Assembly: GCA_022559985.1 (NCBI GenBank)
Contig: JAFJTR010000115.1
Coordinates: 18,017 to 82,016, forward strand
DNA: 64,000 nucleotides
From: Parastagonospora avenae f. sp. tritici 18332-5
Lineage: Eukaryota; Ascomycota; Dothideomycetes; Pleosporales; Phaeosphaeriaceae
Reading direction: 5' to 3'
In this document: positions 1-9,710 of the stretch, one piece after another
How positions within the stretch are numbered: the stretch's first letter is position 1
Layout: every line of letters begins with the position of its first letter
Notes under the pieces: generated by a model
The model's input: only the letters and a program-made list of their open reading frames with translations
Told to the model about the DNA's origin: nothing
Database searches by the model: none
Position numbers and translations under genes: made by a program

Positions 1-1896
1 TGTCTCTTACAAGCCTCACCAATAGACACCCTCGCCCACTCAACAACGTCCCTCGAATCCCTCCGGCACATAAAAAACGTCCAAAAACAAATCTCCCACC
101 TCGCGCAATTCGGCCAATGGCACTCCATTAGCACCCTCTTCGCCACAAACAGCACATTCACATGGGCAAACACCACCCTGCACGGCCCTGCTGCAATCGA
201 GACATGGCTGCGCGCCGACTCTAACAACTCAGACGGTATACACCCCGGCTCACTGAACACGCTGATCGCCGAAACGCCCGTGATAAGTCTCAGTCTTGAT
301 GGCCAACGTGCGAAAGGGCGGTGGAACGGGCTGTGGTTCCAAGGCGACGGGCAGGGAGGCACGCGTATCCGGGGCGGCGTATATGAGAACGAGTACATTT
401 TAACAAACCTCGGGTGGAAGATATCTTTGTTGAGGTATTACGACATGTACGACGGCACGTATGCGGAGGGTTGGAAGAACGTCGGCGCCAAGGGCATCGG
501 ATTCGTGCCGTTTCACTTCAAGCCTGAGAGTGCGGGTGTGCCGATACCACGTCCTGATGGAGACGTGGAGGTGTATGCCGGCACGGTTGGGGAGTTGGAA
601 GACAGGATAGGGAGGTTGAATGATGAGGATGAGATTAGGAATCTAGTGCATGCGAGGGGGTTTTATGTGGATCGGCGGATGTGGGGGAATGTTGTGGATT
701 TGCATGCGGAGAATACGACAGTGCGGTTTGGCAATGGCACGGTGTATACTGGCAAAGTGGGTGTGAGGGAGGTTCTGGAGAGGATGGGGCCAGAGGGGTT
801 GACGAGGGGGATTAACAACGACCATCCAATCTTCGACATGATCGTGCAGGTTGATGGCGACGAAGCCATCGCGAGGGGGATTGAGATCGCGATGCTGGGA
901 GACGCTAACACTCATGCTGCGTCGTGGGATTTCAACGTCTTCCGGCATCGTTGCGTGAAAGAGGATGACGTTTGGAAAATCCAAGATGTCGAGATCACGC
1001 CGCTCATGGTGGCTGACTACTACAAGGGCTGGGGAAGAGGCGGGCTTAGAGTTCCGAATACTCACCTGCCGCCATTTCTAAACGTTACGGGGGGGCTACA
1101 TCTGCCTAGCCCAGGCCCACATCACAGCTCAAACGCGACCGTGGAGGATCTCACGCGTCGACTTCGCCGCAGCGCCGCCTTCGATGGCTCAGAAAACCTC
1201 TCTCATGCATACGGCTACTACGCCGACGACATCCTCGCCCACGAACTGGGAGCTCTCTTCGCAAAACAAGGCCACAAGCTCTCCCCCTTCGCCGGCTTCT
1301 TCCACGCACCAGCGCGCATAACAGGAGCAATGACCGCCTCATACGGCACCAATCGCTCCACGCTACGCGCAAGCGTATCCTACCACTGGCGCCCCCAGCC
1401 CGTCATCCTAGTCTCGCAAGACGGGAGATCGGCCACCATGCGCGCGAGGCTACTCCAGCCCTCGACGTCAATCGCCAAAGCCGGCAGTTTCAACAGCGCC
1501 ATCTACCACGACCAAGTTGTGCTGGAAGACGGCAAGTGGCGTCTGTGGAGCGTGACGATTGACGAGTTCTACTGGCAGTCGACGTCGTGGAAAGAGGGCT
1601 GGGCGAATGCGAAGCCAAGGAATGCGAGTGCGCCTAATCCAGAGCCCGCGGGCTGGACAAAGCGATATCCTCCAGATGCGACGTTGAAGGAAGTGGGTGA
1701 GCGGGAAAGCACGTTTCGAGGTGGAGGGGGGATGTTCATCGAGTGGCCGGATATCCAGCGCATGTGGTTCCAGTATCGCAATCCTGTCAGTGGGAGAGAA
1801 CCGGAGTGGTACTGGCCCGGGTGCGTGCCATGTCAGGTCCGGCGGGACTGGTCGCTGGAAGCCAATGGCTATCAAGAGCCTTCCACGGGGCCATGA
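1..1896 (+). CDS. Multi-domain SnoaL-like (NTF2-fold) protein, 5' end outside the window
   Basis: The reading frame is open from base 1 to the TGA at 1894-1896, giving 631 residues with no start visible, so the gene begins upstream. The GTG at 280 is internal, because the codons before it are open and look coding. At least two, probably three, SnoaL/NTF2-like modules follow each other: residues about 20-145, 195-345 (ELEDRIGRLNDEDEIRNL, then a typical WDFNVFRHRCVKEDDVWKI strand) and 390-540 (HAYGYYADDI to DGKWRLWSVTIDEFYWQ). This fold is a cone-shaped pocket used by polyketide cyclases, dehydratases and many uncharacterised fungal proteins. No catalytic residues can be assigned by eye. A tandem arrangement in one chain is less common than single-domain members. 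No intron is seen in the visible part. Confidence 0.72.
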   Translation, partial: CLLQASPIDTLAHSTTSLESLRHIKNVQKQISHLAQFGQWHSISTLFATNSTFTWANTTLHGPAAIETWLRADSNNSDGIHPGSLNTLIAETPVISLSLDGQRAKGRWNGLWFQGDGQGGTRIRGGVYENEYILTNLGWKISLLRYYDMYDGTYAEGWKNVGAKGIGFVPFHFKPESAGVPIPRPDGDVEVYAGTVGELEDRIGRLNDEDEIRNLVHARGFYVDRRMWGNVVDLHAENTTVRFGNGTVYTGKVGVREVLERMGPEGLTRGINNDHPIFDMIVQVDGDEAIARGIEIAMLGDANTHAASWDFNVFRHRCVKEDDVWKIQDVEITPLMVADYYKGWGRGGLRVPNTHLPPFLNVTGGLHLPSPGPHHSSNATVEDLTRRLRRSAAFDGSENLSHAYGYYADDILAHELGALFAKQGHKLSPFAGFFHAPARITGAMTASYGTNRSTLRASVSYHWRPQPVILVSQDGRSATMRARLLQPSTSIAKAGSFNSAIYHDQVVLEDGKWRLWSVTIDEFYWQSTSWKEGWANAKPRNASAPNPEPAGWTKRYPPDATLKEVGERESTFRGGGGMFIEWPDIQRMWFQYRNPVSGREPEWYWPGCVPCQVRRDWSLEANGYQEPSTGP

Positions 1897-2650
1897 GGGA
1901 AGTGTTTTTTGTCTTGGGCTGACACTTTTCCAGCACGTTCAGCGCCGTCATGCATCCGGATGCAGCGGAGATTGGGCGTGGCTTAGTGTCGCGAACTGGT
2001 CAGACGCACAGTCCATGACTGTGGCAGTAAATAGACAACGGCAAGCCTTTGCCGTATTCGAAGCTTATGTAACACTAGCCGTTGCCTGTTCCTGATGTGC
2101 TCTCGTGTTGTCTACAAACTTGCACCGGCTTGTTCGGCGGTGGTCGTGATTCTTGGCAAAGCATCTTCCCACCGTGGGGTCGAGCTCCCCCTTCCACCTC
2201 CCACCGCATGACCAGAAATGTCCGAGTCTCCATCCCCCAAAATAGCCCCAGCCCCCAACTCTTCAAGAAAATCCTCATGCCCCGATGGGATAGCCTTGAG
2301 AAGGTTCTCTGCCAATGTGGACTCCCATCATGCAGCCTAGCGTGGCTGGGGCGCTTGCTGACCGGCGCACCATCTCCCGTCGAGACAAGTGCGCGCCTCG
2401 TCACGCTGCCATCGTATCCCGTGGCTCGACGCTCGTCTTGGCCAGCCATAGCGCACTGCTGGCCTGCGGCGTCGTCGTAAAATAGCGGTAAAAAGGCGTC
2501 AGTGCCGAGGCCGGCAGGAGCTGGTCAGCCTAGCTATCGTGATGATGTAGGTACTTTAGGTAGGTGATGCCCATGTAGCTTGCATGTCTCCCGTTTTTGC
2601 GACGACATCCCGACTTCCTTATCGATTGCGACGTGCGACGTGCATGCATC
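1897..2650. other. Intergenic region, no gene seen
   Basis: It holds the 3' flank of the SnoaL-like gene and the promoter of the next gene. Open frames here are short, overlap on both strands and show no recognisable motif. Confidence 0.5.
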
Positions 2651-3473
2651 ATGCAGTACGACAAGCTCCTCCACCTTGCACTCGTACCGAGCATCGTCTT
2701 CTTCCTGCTGTCCCTCGTGTCCGTGGCGCTCACCACGCACTACTGGATCCTCGGCGACTGGATCGTGCCCCGGGACTTCCGCGTCACGACCGATCAGTTC
2801 AACGAGCGCACGCAGAGCTTCAGATACGACGATACCATTGTGTATTATGTTGATAGGGAGACGGACTCGACTGTTGCGGCCGGATGTTTGTGTTTCGGCG
2901 CGGCGATTGTGGGGATGATTGCTTGGTGCACGCTGAGGAAACCGGGCATGGATACGCAGCTGGCTTCAGTATGTATTCCACATACTTTTTCCTCTTACAT
3001 TTATAGACGTATATTGACTTGAATGTAGGGTAAACGCCGCTTCTGGGTCCTCGCCGTCATCGTAATGAGCACAGCCGGCGCAGCAGCAGCGCTCGCATCC
3101 CTAGTACTGCACTTCACAGAACAAGGCAATGACGCAGACGGCTGCAGGTCGCGCACTTGGGCTGTTAGCGGCGGCAAGACGAACACAAACAAGTACTGCA
3201 CGCGAGAAATGGGATCTTGCAATTTGTTGCCCATGCACCTGAGAGGCGCGGATCGGTACAATGCTTCCATTGCCTGCAACGAGACTGTCAGTCCTGCCTC
3301 TTCTCTTACATTTCTGATAGTTACTAATAGACTCACAGGTTGTGGTCAAGTGGATACAGCTTATTCTCCTCTTACTGGCCCTCATCCAGCTTGCCATGTT
3401 TTCTCTCCAAGCGCGCATGCGACGAACGACAAGAGACAGTAGGATGCTCGAGCCTGTTCCAAAAGTCGGCTGA
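2651..3473 (+). CDS. Four-transmembrane (tetraspan, claudin/SUR7-like topology) membrane protein
   Basis: Three exons, 2651-2968, 3029-3286 and 3339-3473, encode 236 aa. Both introns are phase 0 (60 and 52 bp), with donors GTATGT and GTCAGT and acceptors TAG and CAG. The start is the ATG directly before the first hydrophobic segment (MQYDKLLHLALVPSIVFFLL). Four TM segments follow: residues about 8-30, 75-95, 110-130 and 195-215. The loop between TM3 and TM4 carries several cysteines (CRSRTW, YCTREMGSCN, ACNETV), as in claudin-like and SUR7/PalI-type proteins of the fungal plasma membrane. The C-terminal tail is short and basic. The family is inferred from topology only. The exon joins are strongly supported because each restores a hydrophobic helix in frame. 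Confidence 0.72.
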
Positions 3474-3702
3474 AACTGCGCAATTACGCATCCTGATGTT
3501 ATTCACGACTTTTACGATTACATTACTCGCGGCGTTTGGGTATCTTTCTTCACCACGCATATTGGCATCGCATCACCGGAGTTGGATACCACATTCATTG
3601 AGCATTAGCGAGCAAAGATGAGGCATGTAAATATGATCCGAATGAAAGATCCGCAGACAGTCCATTGTCCTTCAAGCCTGAATGAACGTACTAAGGCAAT
3701 AC

Positions 3703-5420
3703 CTACTGTTTCCCTCCCCCGCCTTCATCCCCCTGAATATCCCCAATCTCACTCTTCGCCTCAACATACGGCTTTAACATATTTCTGACCCCCAACGCCT
3801 TCTCGAAGACATCCCTCACCCTCAACACATCCTCATCCTTCCCCGCTCGTCCGAAGATATACACCGAGAACCTGACATGACACGTTAGCCCCACATTCAT
3901 GTTGTACATGCCAAGAAAGAAGACTCACGGAATCCCCGGCGCAACGTCCACCAACCCATTCCCATCCTTCTCGACCGGCGCGTCGTCCGGATAAACTCCC
4001 ATCGGCAGACTCAGTACCGGACTTCCCGCCTTCGCCGCAAACGTCTGCATGGTGACCGATAGCGTGGGCAGGAGCAGGACGTCGCACTGATGGCTGTCCA
4101 GCGCGCCTGGGATCCCGCCTTCGCCGGCGAAATACTCGTCGCGGGAGAGCATATCCTGGTGCAACCTGTCGTCTGGGTGCGTGCGTTCCGCGCGCTCGAA
4201 AACCTCGACGTTGCGGCGCGGAAACTCCTCTTCGAGGCAGGATTTGGTGGAGACGATGAGGTCGCGGAGGGTGTGTATGTTTTGGGGATTCGTGGCGAGG
4301 GGGGAGAGGTAGGCGTTGATGGAGAATTCAATGTCTGTGTCGAGGATGATGGATTTGTGCGCTGGGGTCTGGGCTTCGAATTCTGCTGCGCCGGAGACGT
4401 GTACGTCGTGCACGAGTGTAGCGCCGTCGCGTTGGAGGGCGGCGAGGACGTGTCTGAAAGCTTTGCGTTTGGGGAGGGGGAGTGTGGTGAAGCCTTGTAG
4501 GCTCCAGGGTATGCCGATGCGCATGGAAGATAGAGAAGTTGTTGGACACGAGGGCGTGATGTCTTTTATCAGCTTGGCCTTCAAAGATACGTCGTGTTGA
4601 TTGCTGTGGGATATGAGTTCGAGGAGGATATCTACTGCATCGGAGACGGTGCGTGTAAGTAAGCCAACGGTGTCGAGACGTTGAGAAGCGTGGATGAGGC
4701 CATCGGAAGACAGCAAGTTGCGCGTGGGTTTGAACCCTATGATACCTGCTTTTTCGGCGGGAGAGACGATGGAGTAACATGTCTTTGAACTCATCAGCAC
4801 TCGAGTCTTTTCAACATCACCATTTGTAAGCAACTCACCTCTGTCCCTACTGCCGCCGCACGCAACCCCATCGACACAGCCACAGCACACCCACTACTAC
4901 TCCCGCTCGCCTTCATGCCGGGATAATATATTCCCTTCGTCTGTCCACCCCTCGCGCTCCACCCACTACACCCGCTCGTCGATCGAAAACCCGACCACTC
5001 CGCCATATTCTCCTTGCCCAGGATTACGGAACCGGCGTTTCTCAGCGCGGTGACTATTGTAGCTTCTTTTGCTGGTCTTGCGCGAACAAGCGCCATGGAA
5101 CCACATGTCGTGTCTGTGGCGTCCAGCGTGGGTATGTTGTCTTTGATCAAGATGGGAATGCCGTGAAGTTTGCCGCGAGGACCGCACTGACGGCGCTCAT
5201 TGTCTAGGCATCTTGCGATGACCGTGGCATCGGGGTCGGCTTCGACAGCGGCGTGGAAGATGTGGTTGACTTCGGTGATCCTGGCGGTGTAGGCATTGAC
5301 TAGCTGTTCGGAGGTGAACAAGCCCTGTTCGAGGCCGTTGAGCAAGTCGGAGAGTGTTGCTTGTCTCAGCTGCAGTGAATTTTCGGTCAATTTGGTCTCG
5401 GTGTTCATGGTTTTGCTCAT
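3703..5420 (-). CDS. Amidase signature family protein
   Basis: Three exons on the minus strand, 5420-4839, 4782-3929 and 3871-3703, encode 534 aa. Intron 1 is 56 bp (GTGAGT...AAAG), intron 2 is 57 bp (GTGAGT...TCAG). The start MSKTMNTETK was chosen because the further upstream Met adds non-conserved residues. The amidase signature is clear: PILIKDN supplies the catalytic Lys, KASGSSSGCAVAVSMG the middle Ser, and the exon 1-2 join yields GTETCYSIVSPA, whose YS should be the nucleophilic Ser. Such enzymes hydrolyse amide bonds of small or fatty-acid amides in the cytosol. The usual G-G before the nucleophile is C-Y here, a deviation worth noting. The substrate cannot be told. The C-terminus is extended by a short acidic, Gly-rich tail. 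Confidence 0.88.
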
Positions 5421-7271
5421 TGTCGTCGACTCGTTGTCTCGTTTATGGTTGGTAGAGCGTGCTGGTTCCGATAACGCATATTTATTGGAGCCGTGACAGT
5501 AACAGTTGATAAGAGATGTCTTCACATTCATGTATCTCCGTTGGCAACAATGTCACCACTCCAAGAGATTGAATTACTCATGCCCCGGAGCTGTTGGTGA
5601 TTTCATGTGGCACATCGACAATACCTAGAGTACAGTCGTTTCCAGGTGTCGAACGTGACGCTCTAGCAAGCGCTCCATGATAATGCAGAAGCAGGGCGAC
5701 CGCGATTGTAATTCACCAGCAAGATCGAGTCTGGCAACGTTGCCATACTTGAACTCTGCAACCAACATCTTCGGCAAGCATGGGCGCCTTCTTCTTGCTC
5801 ATCCCAGTATGTCCTAAAGAATAGCAGGGATCTATATCGTTATACAGTTGAATTATAAAGAAGGCTCTCCTTCGGGGTCGGCCATGCGATGGACCTTCAT
5901 CATTCTGAGTCGGCGGATAACTCGATTCGAAGTAGCGTTGGCTGTGCAAGTACCCATCCATGAGAGCGTAGTTTATTACTGTACCGAGTAAATGATCCCG
6001 CGGATTTACTTCGTCTTGCACGGGTGTATCTTTCCTATGAAGTGCGGACCTCATCGAATGACTCGAGACAGCTTGTGTACTGATGGATTGTCAGCACCAT
6101 GGTCCCTTTTCGTTTGATTTGCGACCACGTCTAAAGGCCATTGACCGCAGTCACATGGCGCTCTTCTCTGTCGGGTTGTGCACTCGAACGTCGGGAAATG
6201 CACCAGTTCACTTAGCGACTAGGTGGTGACCGCGGGGAACGCACGTTTCTACAGCAATAGTCGATCTGAAACTGACTTGCAACTAGATTGGTATGTAAGC
6301 GCTGGCGTATTGTCGCACATTGAGAGCGAGATTGAACATGACGGAGTGATGCGGTGATGGTGCGCTATGCTCCATCTTAGGCCCGATTCTGCATGCCGTT
6401 CCTTCGAGAATGCAGCAGCTCACGACCACCAGGCGCCGGCAAAATTCGTGCCCGCCTTGTCTAACGAGAAGAGGTAAAGACGTAAAGAGGTAGCCTGTAT
6501 ATATTAAAGTAATTCTAGTAGAACTAGGTAGAGTATCTTAGAGCCTTGAATATATCTAGGCTCCTCTAGGAGCTTGCAATAAGTTTACCTCTAACGACTA
6601 TCAGGCTTAAATTGTAGGTGCAGAGCGGGCACGAATTTTGCTGCTCCCTAGTGCGACACGAAAAGCAGACGTAACGAAGGCGATCAAGATCGCAAGGGAA
6701 TGTACCATGGCTTGGGGAGATTGTCGGATTGAAACGGCGAGAAGCGGCAAGAGGGTATCTAGAATTGCTATTCAGTGGTGCCGTGTGCACCGTCGATAAC
6801 CTGCAGCATTCCATCAGTGCTATCGATGACACAATTTTGATATTTCACATGTAATCATGGAGCACCGGCCTTGGGATACCAGTCACTGTCGCATGCAGCG
6901 CTTGCCAGATCTTCGTTCATGGGAGCGTACTCTCCACCGCTGGGACCTGTTGCAAGCCAGTATCCCTTCTTCCTGGTCCAAAGAAACCATTGCGATATTG
7001 ATCGGCAGGCCGTACGGGTGTCACCACTTTCTATGGGTCAGTGTCAGTGTGACGACCTGCCATATTACGATATCACCATCGGTTAAGGTTAGTGATACCC
7101 TTGAGACCTCCAGAATTAGCGACCGGTATGACGACAATCCAGGCCGAATCAACATTGGAGCCATTGACATGCGGTCGAACCCCTGGCCGAGCTTTGCTGG
7201 CGTAAGGTTTTGATAGGCATTCTTAATGGCATGGGACTCAAGGGAAGCGGTCCTTCGGCTCCACGTTTGCG
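5421..7271. other. Long gene-poor region containing a MITE-like copy
   Basis: About 1.85 kb between the amidase 5' end and the next gene. Apart from the inverted-repeat element at 6429-6651, only short mutually overlapping frames are seen, none with a recognisable motif. Confidence 0.5.
6429..6651 (+). mobile_element. MITE-like element, copy A
   Basis: A 223-bp non-coding unit with terminal inverted repeats. The left arm is CCAGGCGCCGGCAAAATTCG followed by TGCCCGC, the right arm GCGGGCACGAATTTTG followed by CTGCTCCCTA. The interior is AT-rich with the family motifs GTAGCCTGTATATAT near the left and AATATATCTAGGCT in the middle. The same architecture recurs at 26874, 31457, 40138 and, inverted, at 54876-55040. 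It has no coding capacity, so it is a non-autonomous DNA transposon. Confidence 0.8.
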
Positions 7272-8069
7272 ATGTTCGCAACTGCACCGCAATGTGCCAT
7301 CCTTGGAAGTGATGAGAGCATGTCGTGGGATCTCGACAGCTTCGAAGATGGCTCGTTCACCGTTAACGTCCAACAATACATACCGAAGTCGCCGTGCACG
7401 GCAACGAACCTGTATGCATGGTCGAGAACTGTCTTTTCGTTTTCGATCCAACCACCGAGACAAGAGCACATACCTCTTGGAAACATACAATCCGAAGCGG
7501 CCCCATATTCAGACTCAGAATGTTCGTTTTGCGAGACGGAGGCCGCCGACTGTGGCGATGATGGCCACGAAGGACGGTATGCCAACCCGGAGCCATTGAT
7601 CTTCAACATACATTTCGAGGATCGGACGTACACCAAGCGGCTCGATTATGCGACGTTTGCGCGATGGGAAAATGTTGAGGACCTCCTGGAGGGGTTCGAA
7701 GGCGAGAGCGCAACCATCAAACAGCTGTGGGATGTGCGCGAAGACATGCCCATCTGCAGCGGCGACTGGGACGCTCGTGTTCATCCAGGGATGGAAATTG
7801 ATGTTACTTGCTGGAAGACGGATACATGTGAATACGACTCAATTCTGAGCAGTGATGACGAAGAGGATGAGAAGGGTAATGCGCAGGGATGGGAAGATGT
7901 GCACCTTCACGGACGGCGGTGGTGGTTCGGTGCGTGGAAGAGAAAGGTTGAGCAGGAGGTGGCGAAGAGCACCTCATCAGTCCGGGACCCGTCGCGGAGG
8001 GAGATATTGCTCGGTATGCTGGCAATGGCAACGTTTGTAGGCATGGTTGTGCTTTTCTGTACAGTGTGA
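7272..8069 (+). CDS. Hypothetical tail-anchored protein
   Basis: An uninterrupted 265-aa frame. The last 23 residues (REILLGMLAMATFVGMVVLF plus CTV) form one hydrophobic helix after a basic stretch, so the protein should be anchored by its C-terminus with the bulk in the cytosol. The middle part, about residues 105-185 (LIFNIHFEDRTYTKRLDYAT ... GMEIDVTCWK), has a strand-rich layout that loosely recalls the ubiquitin-like fold in many fungal proteins, but I cannot establish this. An acidic run (SSDDEEDEKG) precedes the anchor. The Met at 7272 is the first in frame; a start at the later MSWDLDSF is also possible. Its stop lies only about 100 bp before the next gene on the same strand. Confidence 0.55.
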   Translation: MFATAPQCAILGSDESMSWDLDSFEDGSFTVNVQQYIPKSPCTATNLYAWSRTVFSFSIQPPRQEHIPLGNIQSEAAPYSDSECSFCETEAADCGDDGHEGRYANPEPLIFNIHFEDRTYTKRLDYATFARWENVEDLLEGFEGESATIKQLWDVREDMPICSGDWDARVHPGMEIDVTCWKTDTCEYDSILSSDDEEDEKGNAQGWEDVHLHGRRWWFGAWKRKVEQEVAKSTSSVRDPSRREILLGMLAMATFVGMVVLFCTV

Positions 8070-8169
8070 GGTGCGCGGGCGTGTGGGGATGACGCAAAGC
8101 CCCACCGTGGGGAAGGAGCTCTCGAGCTTGGAGCTCTGACAGCTGAAGCCACGACATATCAGCCTTCAC

Positions 8170-9099
8170 ATGACCGCAATGGCTTCACGGATAGCTGCAA
8201 TCCGAGCAATACTGCCAGACCTCGAGTCGGCATTGCACTCTTTTACTGCCTCGCCCTCCAAATTCCGCGTTGTGCGCACGGTCAATGCCACCAACACGCA
8301 ACCGCACACGCTGTACATCCTCGACTCCTCCTTCAACCCGCCATCCATCGCACATCTGACGCTCGCCACGTCAGCACTCAAGCAACATGCGCCCTCGGAA
8401 ACCGCGCCATATAGACTGCTCCTGCTCTTCAGCACACACAATGCCGACAAAGCCCCAAGTCCTGCTAGCTTTGTGCAGCGTCTCGCTCTGATGACCGTGT
8501 TCGCCGAAGACCTGTCACGACATCTCAGGAGTGAGGAGTCAGCACAGAAGGAGCATGTTGCAAACATATCCATAGACATTGGTCTCACCAAAGAGCCGTA
8601 CTACAGCGACAAATCTGCTGCCATCAAGGATACGACGGCACCCTTCTACTCTTCCAACCCCATCCACGTCCACCTCGTCGGCTACGATACGCTCATTCGC
8701 TTCTGCAACCCCAAGTACTATCCAAAGTTCGACCCGCCACTGTCGGCACTTAGACCCTTCTTCGATGCTGGCCACAAGCTACGCGTCACTCAGCGACCAG
8801 CAGACTCCAGCGATCAGTCTTCGAGCGAGTTCGGGACGGTGCAGGAGCAGGAGAAGTACGTGCAGAGGCTGAGGGATGGCGAGGAAGAGAAGAACGGCCT
8901 CTTGCCGATATGGGCGAACAACATAGACATGGCACAGGCTGAGAGAGGTGTGGGCATCAGCTCAACCAGAGTGAGGAATGCTGCAAAGGATGCCAAGTGG
9001 GACGTGGTCAGCGAGCTCTGCACTGAAGGTGTAGCCGCCTGGATCAAGGATCAGTCGCTGTACAGTGAAGATGCAAGTGGCAAGAAGATGATGGGATGA
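8170..9099 (+). CDS. Nicotinamide mononucleotide adenylyltransferase-like nucleotidyltransferase (POF1 family)
   Basis: A single-exon 309-aa protein. It carries the nucleotidyltransferase signature of the HxGH superfamily: LYILDSSFNPPSIAHLTLAT (residues about 46-65), where SFNPPSIAH stands for the usual G-x-F-x-P-x-H-x-x-H, and GISSTRVRNAA near residue 270, which matches the ISSTxxR motif that binds ATP phosphates. This pattern fits fungal POF1-like enzymes, which join NMN and ATP to make NAD in a salvage route. The inserted segment between the motifs (DQSSSEFGTVQEQEKYVQRL) is variable in the family. The start ATG gives a short Ala/Ser-rich leader followed directly by the conserved core. The exact substrate is inferred from family resemblance only. 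Confidence 0.8.
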   Translation: MTAMASRIAAIRAILPDLESALHSFTASPSKFRVVRTVNATNTQPHTLYILDSSFNPPSIAHLTLATSALKQHAPSETAPYRLLLLFSTHNADKAPSPASFVQRLALMTVFAEDLSRHLRSEESAQKEHVANISIDIGLTKEPYYSDKSAAIKDTTAPFYSSNPIHVHLVGYDTLIRFCNPKYYPKFDPPLSALRPFFDAGHKLRVTQRPADSSDQSSSEFGTVQEQEKYVQRLRDGEEEKNGLLPIWANNIDMAQAERGVGISSTRVRNAAKDAKWDVVSELCTEGVAAWIKDQSLYSEDASGKKMMG

Positions 9100-9710
9100 A
9101 ACAAGTGTATTGAATGAGCGTGATATGACCCGTGTCTGCGCCTCGTTGAGCAGCATCTGACACAGTACATGAAGAAGCTCACTGCACATATACATGCGAG
9201 CAGCTCCATGAAAAGTTGCTGTTCGTTTGACGCATTGCGATCGCAATGTGCACGCTTGCCGGTAAATACTACAGCGTCCACGGCTGCCCGCTTCTCACAA
9301 CGTATCGTGATTCACTTGCGACATTGCGTATATGGACAGTATTGCTGTCCCGCGGCTATATATGAGCAGGGCGAGACACTGCTGTGGTTGTGCTTGCCAC
9401 GAGGCAGAACGCTCCTTCCTCAACACCACGCACTGACCCACACCTGCCATCACCATCAGACCATATTGTCGCGGCATGCTTTCCCGTCCGTACACACAAC
9501 ATTGAGCTTGTTTTGAACATTTCTTCCGTCCATCTCGTAATTCTCTTCTCCGCTCCATCGGCTTCAATGCCAAACCTCTCTTCTTCTGTCAGGAAGTCAC
9601 TCCCCATGGTCGACTAGTGTGGAGCCTTGCAGGTGGTGTCAACAGACCATCAGACCATCCTTCTGCTTCTTCATCTTCTCCCACTGTCATCGCTCACCAC
9701 TTAGTTCACA
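9100..9710. other. Intergenic region / promoter of the Ser/Arg-rich protein gene
   Basis: About 610 bp with only short frames. The last 150 bases are rich in C and T (CTTCTTCATCTTCTCCCACT), as is common just upstream of fungal transcription starts. Confidence 0.45.

Noticed and set aside
4725..4745. A tRNA T-loop-like string (GGTTTGAACCC)
   Set aside because: It lies inside amidase exon 2, and no matching acceptor stem, D-arm or anticodon arm could be drawn around it.
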